From Escarpia spicata (taxonomy: Eukaryota > Annelida > Polychaeta > Sabellida > Siboglinidae), in NCBI GenBank assembly GCA_963995525.1, contig OZ023214.1:35147615-35211614 (forward strand): a stretch of DNA of 64,000 nt. Direction: 5' to 3'. Position numbers and translations under genes: made by a program. The notes beneath the pieces were generated by a model, which saw only the letters and a program-made list of their open reading frames with translations, had not been told where the DNA came from and searched no databases. The stretch's first letter is position 1; every line of letters begins with the position of its first letter. Below, piece after piece: positions 49,449-61,300 of this stretch.

Positions 49449-49919
49449 TGTAGCAGGGGATTTACCATAAAGACAAACAACACGGTTAAATGATGACTAT
49501 CATTTATTGTGTTATAAATCTAAAATAAAAAATAAAACCCCAACTGGGAACTACAGTCTAACACAGCGCCTGAGCACTGCTCAATCCAATAACACCATGC
49601 ACTGTCTTATATATTGATTTGTGTTGTTCTTTCTGTCAAAACACGTAACCTCGTGGGAAAACACTGGAGCGCTACGCCTGTCCAGCTTCTCTCGAAAACC
49701 ATGTGATGGCGTCTCTTACATAACTCTGGCTTAGTGATCGGGGTATGACCCTCACTTGGAAGCTGCTTATAGGCTTTCCCAGGCCATAGGTTTTACACTG
49801 GTGAAATGGGGTCTACAGACTTAACACATAAAAAGTAATGAGAACAAAATGAGTACTTGGAGTTTTTGAATAATGAAAGTAAATAATTAACTAATTCGTC
49901 GGTAACCCTGCCGGTTACA
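49449..49919 (-). repeat. Long-LTR element, right (5') LTR, shortened
   Basis: 471 bp. It aligns to the start, middle (CAACTGGGAACTACAGTCTA) and end of the left LTR, with two large deletions relative to it. It ends at CCGGTTACA followed by the TTAG duplication. Confidence 0.85.
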
Positions 49920-49923
49920 TTAG

Positions 49924-50559
49924 CATAGATTCAAATGTAATCGTTAACTATACGCATCTCTACTGACAGTAATTGTTCAAATCGGCTATCCCGACAATCG
50001 TTATGGGAGCAAGATATTCCCTATTCTCCCATTACGTCCAGCCCAGCAATTATTCATTATTCAGCTGACCGCTCAATGTTTCAAACTCTAGCCACGTACA
50101 ATATTCTATGATTAAGTTTCTACCAACTATTCCAACTATAACGCCGTAACCATTTAGTCTAAACATGATCGACCTTTACACACTGTCAACTAGCTGATCG
50201 ACGAGTCCGCACCAGGTGCTCCGGCTACATTTGGACTGTTCCCAGCCCTAGCGCTATAGCGATAAATCGATCCTGCCGCTGATAAAATTAATATAGCCGC
50301 ACCGACCCTGAATTCTGGCTGGCACCTGGTCGGGTCCAGTTGACTTGTTTGTTTTTAAGTCATGAAGTAATTTGGCGACTCCTTCTGTTGTTATGGTGAT
50401 GTGTTTTATAATAGTAATTTAATTATATGTCTGTGTATACATTGGTGAATGTTGCATATGCATTGTGCACCACACAATTGTGTGTGTGTCTATATATATA
50501 TATATATGTATATATATCTAACATGGCATCATAATTAATAACAATATTGAACAGTTGTT
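49924..50559. other. Unassigned sequence with an AT microsatellite
   Basis: Contains TGTGTGTGTC and an interrupted (TA)n run near 50,490-50,517. No gene seen. Confidence 0.4.
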
Positions 50560-50621
50560 TAGTCGTATACGTTGCACCAAAACCATACATGCATGTGGTG
50601 ATTTCAACATAGATTTGTTTA

Positions 50622-50666
50622 AATGTGATAGTCTTAGGTTATAGTATAACCTAAGACTATCACATT
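50622..50666. repeat. Perfect palindrome, 22-bp arms, 1-base centre
   Basis: The left arm 50622-50643 (AATGTGATAGTC...GGTTATA) is exactly complementary to 50645-50666, with a single G at 50644. It lies inside the LINE fragment. Confidence 0.97.
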
Positions 50667-50670
50667 AAAA

Positions 50671-50701
50671 AATTAAAGGGTATAATATATACCCTTTAAT
50701 T
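50671..50701. repeat. Perfect palindrome, 14-bp arms, 3-base centre
   Basis: The left arm AATTAAAGGGTATA (50671-50684) pairs with TATACCCTTTAATT (50688-50701) around ATA. It starts only four bases after the first palindrome ends. Confidence 0.97.
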
Positions 50702-51655
50702 AATAGAACTGGCAGAATTAATACTACCTCTGCAACCCTTATTGATAACATGTTTACTTCTGAACTTGAGTACAAGATTGATAGTGGTCTATTAGTAAAT
50801 GATATCAGTGATCATCTTCCTGTATTTGCTCTGTGCCATTGTACTGTAAAACGTAATGGGAACGAACATTCTAACAAGTGTATTCGTTATCTTAGCGAAG
50901 AAAACACCAATGCATTGAAGTGTAACTTAATGCAAAATTCTTGGCATACTGTTATCGGTAGTGAAAATGCAAATATGGCATATTACAACTTTCTTCACGA
51001 TTTTACTCAAATGTACAACAAATATTGTCCTGTGTGAACTGTACGACCTAAAATATTAACAATTAGTTAAAAAAAACCGTGGTTTACTAAAGGACTCAGA
51101 AACGCATGTATAAAGAACAATTATTTGTATTATTAATTATCTCAGAAATCAGATATAAATCATATAAAAATAAATTAACAGGTATTCTCAGATCCACTAA
51201 GAAACAGTATTATAGCAATTTACACGCACAGAAAAAATTACATTGCTGGCACCTGTTATGGGAACACCTCGCTTAGGAAATCACCACCCAGATCACTTTG
51301 TTAATAATGGCGTGACCATTAATAATAAGGAAGGTGTAGCGAACATGTTTAACAATTATTTTACTAATATCGGTCCGGAACTGACAAAGGATATAGCGGC
51401 ACCAACAAATATATATATGACTACCTAGAAACATAAATAATCAACATTTATTTCCGACTCCATTTAACGAAGAGGAAGGTATCCGAGCTGTGAACAATTG
51501 GGAAAGTAAAACATCCACAGATGCTAAGTCATAAGTATGCATTTGGTCAAAACAGTTATTAACGCTATTGTAAAACCTATCACTTACATTCGTAATTTGT
51601 ATTTCACTACTGGAGTATTCCCGGAGAAAATAGCAAAGGTTATCCCACTCTTTAT

Positions 51656-52105
51656 TTATTTAAATGAATATACAGGCTGTACATAAATACACTATAAATT
51701 CACCATTTGCATAAAGTGCCTTTGCCCATCTATTAGCTACTGTTTAATGTATGTTCGTGTACTTTTTAGCTTTGTTAAAGTATCATGTGTGCTGTATGTT
51801 CAAACTTGGCAATGTTTGGCTATCAGTGGTTATGGTTATTACAGTAGCACCACCTGGTGATCAAATTGTCAGTTAAAAAGTCGACTGAAGGCGTCGAAAT
51901 ATTACTTGTGGCAGATGCCTGGTTTCTTTTAGCTGCAGATAAATGTACATGCATGTATGCATATTGTGTGCACGTATGTGTGTGTGTGCGTGAGTCCGTG
52001 CGTGCATGCGTCCGTTCTTTTGTGTGTGCTTGTATGCGTGTTGGTCTGTTTGTATTAGCATACCGGGAGGGCTCTTTCTAGGTAAATGTAGGTGGGGTTA
52101 TTAAT
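51656..52105. other. Unassigned sequence
   Basis: Includes a TG/TGCG-rich stretch at 51,965-52,040. No gene recognised. Confidence 0.4.
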
Positions 52106-52365
52106 CATTTGAAGCCCAGAATAACTTTCACACATCAGAAGTTGTGCGGAATGGAAAGTTCACAGTCCTATCGTCTACATATAAGACGTACTTGTTTAAT
52201 GTCCATGTTTACATCAAAACATCATCTCAAGATGTACTGAGGTTGCTCTATGACCATTGGAGACGATACAATTTCACCAGTAGACTGCATACGGAATTTG
52301 GGAATTGTCGTGGACCAACACCTGACGATGACACATCATGTGACTGCTGTGTGTGCTGCATGTAA
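52106..52365 (+). CDS. Possible terminal exon of an unrecognised gene
   Basis: An open frame of about 86 codons follows a stop at 52,103 and a possible acceptor (CTTTCACACATCAG, exon from 52136). The composition is protein-like (VRNGKFTVLSSTYKTYLF, DVLRLLYDHWRRYNF), with a Cys-rich C-terminus, DDDTSCDCCVCCM, and then a TAA. No upstream coding exon was found within the window and I recognise no family. It could be a real 3' exon of a plus-strand gene, a fragment of an element-encoded protein, or chance. Confidence 0.3.
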
Positions 52366-54279
52366 CTAAAATTAGTGTTTCTATTTTAATGTTCAGTATT
52401 ACATGTCTTAAAGTCAGTGTTTAGTTTTTAATATACATTTATTTTATTGCTTGTACAGCGCATCGATCCGCTGTGCGGGAATTAGCGCTAAAGAAATACC
52501 GTATTGTTATATTATTGATGTGATCAAAACCTAATTTAACTCACACCTGCACGCCAATTGCCCTCACCCAGGTGTATTTAATTTAAGCTATTAAGAGATA
52601 ATCAGTAGAAAGTCCGTTGCCCTCACGTTTAACTGAACCACAATGGTGTTCCATATATGCCTGCTAGTTCACAGTCTAGCCAACAAGAAAAATGTAGAAT
52701 ATGTTGAGCTACTGTGCTCTGGATGCATGGCCTGGGTTTCATACGTTGAATTCTATAATTGAAATCGGAATGGCACATGAAACATGGCTGCTAGCTATAG
52801 CGTTGTATTCTTAGGGATACCCTGTTGCCATCGTGAAAAGTTATACATATTTAATATATTTAAGAGCGTTGACAAATGGCCCGAAGTTCGCATGTAGTAA
52901 AAGGGAAGGTGTAAAGTGTAAGGGATTTCTGGTGGTCAGCGATAACGAGACTGTGTCTATGGTGAAAGCTGAACATATAGCCACAATCACCAACCCAACC
53001 AAGTGACGTAGAAGCGAGACGGTTGAGAGGAAACGTGCAGAAGCGAGCCAGGGATGAAACGACTTCGATTTACGACCAAGAAAAGGTGAAATTGCTTCAA
53101 CAAAGTTTTACCACGACGCCGGTATCACCAGAGCTGAGACAGCATCTGCTCTGCCTCATGCATTACCAGCGTATTAAGTCTTCCTTGTACCGCGAACGGG
53201 GGAAACGCTTCCCCCAATGCCCTCTACAATGGGTGGCATTGATCTTGATGGCCAGTGAACAACTGTCCGTGGTGACTGGTTCATGAGCTGTAAGGATGCA
53301 TGGTGACAGAGCCGACGAGATAATAATGTTCGCATTCGACTCCGCTCTGCATGCGCTAACGAACTCTACTACTCGCCACAAGGATGGTAGTCCAGTGGAT
53401 AGGTGAAAAGATTATGCACTTTTGGATAAAAGCAAGACACTTTGCTCATCTATTCTATACACCAAGGGAACCATTTTAAAGATTGGAAGCATTTCAGATT
53501 TTGCTGCGTTCAGAAATGGCGGCCGTTTAAAAATGTCCGGCAAATAAAATTCCCCATATCTAATTCCGTTACATTGAGCATAAACATTTGTGCGTAAATG
53601 TAGGTTTTAGGGGTCAACAATTTCATATTTGTTACTTTTGGATTTATCCAACATTCACATCCGCCATTTTTAAAGATGGCGGTCGTCAATATAAAAAATG
53701 TAACGATATCTTAATAACTACGTTACGTAGAGCCATATAGTTTACGTTTCTGAACAGCTTGGAATATAGCGATTTCAAAAAAATACAACTTTGTACCTTC
53801 GTCGACATGCCTATATACGCCATTTTTAAAGATGGCGCCCGTTAGTGCCATTGGACACATGATGCAGTCTCACTTAATTTAATTGACAAGTCATGCATGT
53901 ATGTGGTATTATGTGTGCAAACAAACAGCTTATTTATTACAACATCAATGACAATGTTACAAACTCAAAATAATGTTTTTTTATACTACCATTTAACGTA
54001 TATTACTCTTAACCTTATACAAACATTGTTCGTCATTGGAATTAAGAAATTAACGACACTAACATTTTTCATTTGAACCTGACTGTATCCATTTGACAAA
54101 TAAAAGAGGTTTTTTAATGTTTCCCTCCGATCAAAAAGTCTGACAATCCTTGAATGTGCACCAGATGCATGGCTATTTTCTTATTTAAAATCAGGTACGT
54201 AAATTAAGGTGGGGCAAAACACCGAGTGGAACAGCGAGGTAGCCTTGGCAACAGGAAAGTAGTGCCACTAGCTCCCCGC
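52366..54279. other. Unassigned sequence with small hairpins
   Basis: The 14-bp arm type GCCAT-TTTTAAAG-ATGGC occurs twice (53,669 and 53,820), with a related AATGGCGGCCG at 53,513. A possible decayed transposase-like reading at 52,960-53,420 is too weak to call. Confidence 0.35.
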
Positions 54280-54316
54280 ATTAGTGCCAGTAGTCCCCAG
54301 GGCTACTGGCACTAAT
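54280..54316. repeat. Short strong hairpin
   Basis: ATTAGTGCCAGTAG (54280-54293) pairs perfectly with CTACTGGCACTAAT (54303-54316). Two further G-C pairs and one G-U wobble extend the stem to 17 bp around a 3-base loop. A partial third copy of the arm (AGTGCCACTAG) lies at 54,261. Confidence 0.95.
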
Positions 54317-56309
54317 CAAATAACATTGTTCATTGAATTGTTCTCATATTGTTATACAATTTGACATTTTTTATTTTATAGTAAACTATATAGGCTTCTC
54401 AAATTCAACATTTTGATTTTTTGGCCTACAAGAATAATATGTGTTCCCAGTTACTTGGCTGAGACTTTAAAATGTAGTCAACCCTAGTCTACGTTCTTAC
54501 AACATGGCAAGGAAAATACTTAATTTATTTGCGACACTGCATAAATTCATGCGCAAGAAAAACATAAATCTATGCCATCTGAATCACTGGCTTGCTGTCA
54601 AAATACTGGAAATGTGTCTTTCTCATACTGATCTGAAGGCAATGTGGGTGAAATATGCGCAAAACAATAATTACCAAGAAAATACACAATGAAAACAAGA
54701 AAATCTGACTACCTAGTAGGTAGTACCTACCCTAATATTTGATAGCATGTTGCAAGAAACACCACTTTTTTTCTGGTAAGCATTTTCAAAAACATGCTTG
54801 TGAAAAACATTATTTAAATATTATAATGGTTCTTATGTATGTTCTTAACATGTGAAAATAAATGTTTGTGTATACTGTTTATCAATACAGAGGAGTTATT
54901 TTCTGAAGAACAACACATAACTAACTGCTGAAAATAAATGATATTTTATTTTCTATTTTGGACCAATACCTTTGAAACAAAATACATACTAATGACTATG
55001 TAAATATGTGTATACCAAAACAGTTAAATGACAATTGATAATAAATACAAAATTTAATTAGCGACATTTACAAAAGTCAAATAATTTCAAGTGAAAAAAA
55101 TATTTGTTTCACAAGTACAGGATTACGTACATCCTTGTGATATTTTTTATGCTGTTATGTCTGTGTTCTGTATAAATTCACCACTACAGTCGCTTACAAT
55201 TACAACAACTCTAACATGTATGATGGCTGCGAACTTTGCAATGTGATACACAATTATATGATAGGAAGGATGACGCTATGCATGATGCATCGTGTATTGC
55301 CCACTCCATTGCCCATCGTGTTGCAAAATTCAAAACTGTATGGCAATCTATGCAGCACAAGTGCCACAAATGTGCTTTTTAAAGACATATTCCTACTTAA
55401 AAAGCAAAACAAGATAACATCACAATAAGAGCTGAACGAATAACTGTTGTAAGAGAATAGCAATGGTGCACCCAAAGTCATAGTATATTTGATTAATCTA
55501 CTATCAGAAGTTTGTCTTCTACAGTATCATATCGTGATCTATCAGGTTTGCACTGCATAATTAAAGGGGAACAAAAGGCATCTTTTTGGGCCTGTGCATC
55601 TAAGTGTTAATACAAACTAACCATTACCAACTACAATCAAGAATACGCCGGCAGTTTACTAGAATATCATTGTTGAAGACACATAATTTAAATTGCACGG
55701 ACAGCATCAGGGGCGTGCCTCAAAATGTCAGCCATTGGGAACTGCCTTTCATTAGAACCTCAGTTTGAAAATAAATTCAGAGTAAACAACAGGCATATTG
55801 CTGATTGTAATTGCAAATGGTTAGATTGTATTAACTCTTGTAGGTGTACAGTATAGGAACATACAATTGCCTTAACATACTTGAACAAATGTTCATACAA
55901 AAGTATATGTCAGTTGTTTTAATACCTCGTTATTTTGGAGCTGTTCAATCAACCATATGCAAAATGTCGTACACATTTGTATGATACTGTCACTAACTAG
56001 TGTTGCATTAACGTATAAGCAATATATAGTGCATATATTCAGTTTCTAATTATTCATAAATTCAATGCTTCTGGACAGATTTCATTTTACTACATTTCAT
56101 CTATGCTACTGCTAGGTAAAAGGCAACTTTTTTTCTCCAAACCAGATATGAGATACTTTCACTACATTAATCTCAGGCAACACAAATTATCTATGTGATA
56201 AAGAACATGATTTTTTTAATAATAAAAAAGTGCCATTCTTAATTATTTAATTGGTCTACAATCTGTATCAATAGGTGTGCTGAATATAACGTGTTGATCA
56301 TGACATTTA
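54317..56309. other. Unassigned AT-rich sequence downstream of TRAIP
   Basis: No gene recognised. Short open frames (54504-54692, 55216-55428) resemble no known protein. Confidence 0.35.
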
Positions 56310-56655
56310 GGTGGCATCCATAAAGTACGTCATGCTATTTGTAGACATTTTGGAGACCTCCTCATCCCCTTGTCATGCTTCGTAACGTTGACATGTCCAC
56401 AACCCCTTTAAATTATGTTAATTTTAACGAAGACCCCCCATGATACACATTTATACTAATAATAATTATTACCATTTATTGCATGGCTGTTCTGAATTAG
56501 TTCTTTACATGTAAAGTATAAGTCTGTAAAAGTAGTAAATAAGTATAATACATTGCTCATTCTTCATTAAACTGCTGTTGAAGACGGTTCGACAAACAAA
56601 CATTTACGCAGAGATCCCCCTTCCCCTAATTATGACATACTTTATGGATGCCCCC
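56310..56655. mobile_element. MITE, PIF/Harbinger type
   Basis: 24-bp terminal inverted repeats with two mismatches, GGTGGCATCCATAAAGTACG... (56310-56333) and its complement (56632-56655), enclose 346 bp. Both sides are flanked by TTA (56307-56309 and 56656-56658). A 3-bp TTA duplication with G-rich ends is the PIF/Harbinger signature. The interior has no coding capacity. Confidence 0.75.
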
Positions 56656-56848
56656 TTACCTGTGTGATTTATATCTGCCAAATATTTCAAATGACGTTTG
56701 TAGTAGGACAGAGAAAAGGCAACACTATTATGTGACCTGAAAACACAAACATACAATGAATAATGCTAAGTGAAATATACAAATGTGGACCTACAGTTCT
56801 GACCAGTTCATCTACTTGGGCATACAGATGCTTCATAATGCAGTAGTG

Positions 56849-57645
56849 TCAGTCCGGTAGATTGAAACTAGACATGGTAGGCAACAATGGCTGCTTGGTG
56901 CCGAACAGTTTGCCATGCTTGAAGGCCGCCCCAGTAGAACTGTGCAGCTTCGACGCTGTCAATGTTTTGGAGCGTCCTAGGGGTTGAACAAACTTCTCGT
57001 GTCCCCCGAGTCCATTGTACCCGTTGCGCACTGCACTCAACACAGAAGCACCTCCAACTGCTTTCTTTTTGAACAAATTGTAATTTGCCAAATTTAAGGT
57101 AACCCTCTTCTTAGTGGCAGCAGTGGTGATCCTGATGGACTGGGTGCTGCTTCCCTGATCCGCTTCCTTCGTGGGCGGTGATGGTTTCGATTCAGACTCG
57201 GGAAATAAATCCATCGACAGGTCAAGGTCACATGAATCATTACCTGGAGTCGATAACTTTGGGCGTTTCGTGACCGGCATTGGTGCAGGACTCTCGTTGA
57301 TCAGACGGTGTGCAAAACTGGACGCAGTTGCCGTCGGCGATGCGATGGCTTTCTGCAGTGCCTCTGTCTTCTTCTGAAGACTGCGGATGTGCGTCTCAGC
57401 ATGGGACAGATCGTTCTCCGAGTTCTTTAGTTGGTCCTTCATAGATGCCAGTTCTCTCGTGGTGTCTGCTAGCAGTCGACACTTCACCAGGTGTTCCCTC
57501 TTGAGCTTGTCGACCGAGTCACGCAGGGTCCGACACTCCTGCCGCTTGGTGGAGAGTTCTTTCTGAATAACAACACACCACGTGGCTAGTTGCTTCACGT
57601 CACTGCCCTGATGGTTGATCATCTCTTGCACATCATTCTCACTCC
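56849..57645 (-). CDS. TRAIP: TRAIP (E3 ubiquitin ligase TRAF-interacting protein), last exon
   Basis: This exon encodes the C-terminal 264 residues of TRAIP, the nuclear RING E3 ligase that ubiquitylates the CMG helicase at converged forks and interstrand crosslinks. A long coiled coil (DVKQLATWCVVIQKELSTKR through HIRSLQKKTEALQK) aligns with the human SAVEQLAVYCVSLKKEYENL coiled coil. It is followed by the conserved RLINESPAP motif, a basic/acidic linker and the YNGLGGHEKFVQP motif (human FDGLGGRTKFIQP). The exon starts at a canonical acceptor, GTGACTTTCAG (AG at 57647-57646), in phase 2, and ends at TGA 56851-56849. RING and N-terminal coiled-coil exons lie further right, beyond the window. 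The C-terminal PCNA-binding-like box looks degenerate (LPTMSSFNLPD). Confidence 0.93.
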
Positions 57646-57700
57646 CTGAAAGTCACAACAATGTACCATGATAAGACCTGATGAATAGGAATATACAGGA

Positions 57701-57952
57701 AGATGCTTATAATGAACCCACTGATCCACTGACCTTTACAAGATGCTTATAATAAACCCACTGATCTACTGGCCTTTACAATATGCTTATAATGAACTCA
57801 CTGATCCACTACCCTTTACACAATGCTTATAATGGGCCAACTGATCCACTAGCCTTTACAATATGCTTATATTGGACCCACTGATCCACTAGCCTTTACA
57901 AGATGCATATAATGGGCCCACTGATCCACTGGCCTTTACACGATGCTTATAA
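57701..57952. repeat. 40-bp minisatellite, 6.3 copies
   Basis: Six exact-length 40-bp units start at 57701, 57741, 57781, 57821, 57861 and 57901 (AGATGCTTATAATGAACCCA then CTGATCCACTGGCCTTTACA), plus a partial unit. It lies 56 bases inside the TRAIP intron. Confidence 0.97.
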
Positions 57953-58330
57953 ATATAAAGGACACAAGATAGGTAGATTTTCTAAATCCCCTGTTAATAT
58001 GATATAAATATTTTCAGTTACAATGTCAGTTTTTTTCTTGTGCTTTAATTTATACGTAATTTATGCTAACAAATGATGTATTTTCCAAAAAATTCTATGA
58101 TTAGCTACATTTAACACAAACTGTATTGTTGTGAAAAGCCTAAAAATGTCAAGATTAAAATAAATGTGCAACTAAGCTCATGGGGTATTAGTTTTGTAGG
58201 ATGAAGAAGAATTTGTAAGACATCTTCTGTCAACCGTATAGTATTAGATTGTCCAACTCCAAGTAATAAATGAAAATCAAAATACCAGATTGTAAGTCCC
58301 CAGCAATTGGGACCCCTACTCTTGTACATT
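57953..58330. other. TRAIP intron sequence between two satellites
   Basis: AT-rich; no exon recognised on the minus strand. Confidence 0.5.
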
Positions 58331-61300
58331 CACAGTACACATCAGGCCTGACACCATGGCCCCTTCCTCTTGTCAACAATGTGGATACAATACACAGTAC
58401 ACATCAGGTCTGACACCATGGCCTCCTCCTCTTGTAAGCAATGTGGATACAATACACAGTACACATCAGGTCTGACACCATGGCCTCCTCCTCTTGTAAG
58501 CAATGTGGATACAATACACAGTACACATCAGGTCTGACACCATGGCCTCCTCCTCTTGTAAGCAATGTGGATACAATACACAGAACACATCAGGTCTGAC
58601 ACCATGGCCCCCTCCTCTTGTAAACAATGTGGATACAATACACAGTACACATCAGGTCTGACACCATGCCCCCCTCCTCTTGTAAACAGTGTGGATACAA
58701 TACACAGTACACATCAGGTCTGACACCATGGCCCCCTCCTCTTGTAAACAGTGTGGATACAATACACAGTACACATCAGGTCTGACACCATGGCCCCCTC
58801 CTCTTGTAAACAGTGTGGATACAATACACAGTACACATCAGGTCTGACACCATGGCCCCCTCCTCTTGTAAACAATGTGGATACAATACACAGTACACAT
58901 CAGGTCTGACACCATGGCCCCCTCCTCTTGTAAACAGTGTGGATACAATACACAGTACACATCAGGTCTGACACCATGGCCCCCTCCTCTTGTAAACAAT
59001 GTGGATACAATACACAGTACACATCAGGCCTGACACCATGGCCCTCTCCTCTTGTAAACAAGGTGGATACAATACACAGTACACATCAGGTCTGACACCA
59101 TGGCCTCTTCCTCTTGTAAGCAATGTGGATACAATACACAGTACACATCAGGTCTGACACCATGGCCCTCTCCTCTTGTAAACAATGTGGATACAATACA
59201 CACCAGGTCTGACACCATGGCCCTCTCCTCTTGTAAACAAAGTGGATACAATACACAGTACACATCAGGTCTGACACCATGGCCTCCTCCTCTTGTAAAC
59301 AATGTGGATACAATACACAGTACACATCAGGTCTGACACCATGGCCCCCTCCTCTTGTAAACAATGTGGATACAATACACAGTACACATCAGGTCTGACA
59401 CCATGGCCCCCTCCTCTTGTAAACAATGTGGATACAATACACAGTACACATCAGGTCTGACACCATGGACCCTCCTCTTGTAAACAATGTGGATACAATA
59501 CACAGTACACATCAGGTCTGACACCATGGCCCTCTCCTCTTGTAAACAATGTGGATACAATACACAGTACACATCAGGTCTGACACCATGGCCCCCTCCT
59601 CTTGTAAGCAATGTGGATACAATACACAGTACACATCAGGTCTGACACCATGGCCCCCTCCTCTTGTAAACAATGTGGATACAATACACAGTACACATCA
59701 GGTCTGACACCATGGACCCTCCTCTTGTAAACAATGTGGATACAATACACAGTACACATCAGGTCTGACACCATGGCCCTCTCCTCTTGTAAACAATGTG
59801 GATACAATACACAGTACACATCAGGCCTGACACCATGGCCCTCTCCTCTTGTAAACAATGTGGATACAATACACAGTACACATCAGGCCTGACACCATGG
59901 CCCTCTCCTCTTGTAAACAAGGTGGATACAATACACAGTACACATCAGGTCTGACACCATGGCCTCTTCCTCTTGTAAGCAATGTGGATACAATACACAG
60001 TACACATCAGGTCTGACACCATGGCCCTCTCCTCTTGTAAACAATGTGGATACAATACACACCAGGTCTGACACCATGGCCCTCTCCTCTTGTAAACAAA
60101 GTGGATACAATACACAGTACACATCAGGTCTGACACCATGGCCCCCTCCTCTTGTAAACAATGTGGATACAATACACAGTACACATCAGGTCTGACACCA
60201 TGGCCCCCTCCTCTTGTAAACAATGTGGATACAATACACAGTACACATCAGGTCTGACACCATGGCCCCCTCCTCTTGTAAACAATGTGGATACAATACA
60301 CAGTACACATCAGGTCTGACACCATGGACCCTCCTCTTGTAAACAATGTGGATACAATACACAGTACACATCAGGTCTGACACCATGGCCCTCTCCTCTT
60401 GTAAACAATGTGGATACAATACACAGTACACATCAGGTCTGACACCATGGCCCCCTCCTCTTGTAAACAGTGTGGATACAATACACAGTACACATCAGGT
60501 CTGACACCATGGCCCTCTCCTCTTGTAAACAATGTGGATACAATACACACCAGGTCTGACACCATGGCCCTCTCCTCTTGTAAACAAAGTGGATACAATA
60601 CACAGTACACATCAGGTCTGACACCATGGCCTCCTCCTCTTGTAAACAATGTGGATACAATACACAGTACACATCAGGTCTGACACCATGGCCCCCTCCT
60701 CTTGTAAACAATGTGGATACAATACACAGTACACATCAGGTCTGACACCATGGCCCCCTCCTCTTGTAAACAATGTGGATACAATACACAGTACACATCA
60801 GGTCTGACACCATGGACCCTCCTCTTGTAAACAATGTGGATACAATACACAGTACACATCAGGTCTGACACCATGGCCCTCTCCTCTTGTAAACAATGTG
60901 GATACAATACACAGTACACATCAGGTCTGACACCATGGCCCCCTCCTCTTGTAAGCAATGTGGATACAATACACAGTACACATCAGGTCTGACACCATGG
61001 CCCCCTCCTCTTGTAAACAATGTGGATACAATACACAGTACACATCAGGTCTGACACCATGGACCCTCCTCTTGTAAACAATGTGGATACAATACACAGT
61101 ACACATCAGGTCTGACACCATGGCCCTCTCCTCTTGTAAACAATGTGGATACAATACACAGTACACATCAGGCCTGACACCATGGCCCTCTCCTCTTGTA
61201 AACAATGTGGATACAATACACAGTACACATCAGGCCTGACACCATGGCCCTCTCCTCTTGTAAACAAGGTGGATACAATACACAGTACACATCAGGTCTG

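Larger units (their letters stand above)
41961..49919 (-). mobile_element. Long-LTR retrotransposon, internally deleted and split by Gypsy 2
   Basis: Two homologous TG...CA repeats (41961-43752 and 49449-49919) flank a short interior and are bordered by the 4-bp duplication TTAG (41957-41960, 49920-49923). Minus-strand polarity is shown by a primer site next to the right LTR and by a polypurine run before the left LTR (complement of TACCCCTCT). The primer site TCAGAAGTGGGAT (49440-49428) matches the complement of a tRNA-Leu 3' end. The original interior is only 43753-44521 plus 48932-49448 and lacks RT and integrase, so the element is non-autonomous. Confidence 0.85.
50560..51655 (+). pseudogene. 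LINE fragment (endonuclease end to RT start)
   Basis: This decayed LINE is related to the one at 16-19.7 kb. It begins at the endonuclease motif CGDFNIDLF (50,595) and continues with YPLINRTGRIN (50,690), TLIDNMFTSELEYKIDSGLL and NDISDHLPVFAL. The post-endonuclease linker (KPWFTKGLR-like near 51,080; GVANMFNNYFTNIGPEL) follows, and it ends near TGVFPEKIAKVIPLF (51,610-51,650). The segment between CGDFNIDLF and YPLI has been replaced by two palindromes. Multiple stops and frameshifts are present. Confidence 0.85.

Noticed and set aside
52960..53420. Possible MULE/FLYWCH-type transposase remnant (fragments such as LPPMPS and GQWTTVRGDW-like readings)
   Set aside because: The resemblance requires several frame changes and is too weak to support by eye.
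58111..58329. Candidate additional TRAIP exon on the minus strand
   Set aside because: The translation has no similarity to the TRAIP coiled-coil or RING regions.
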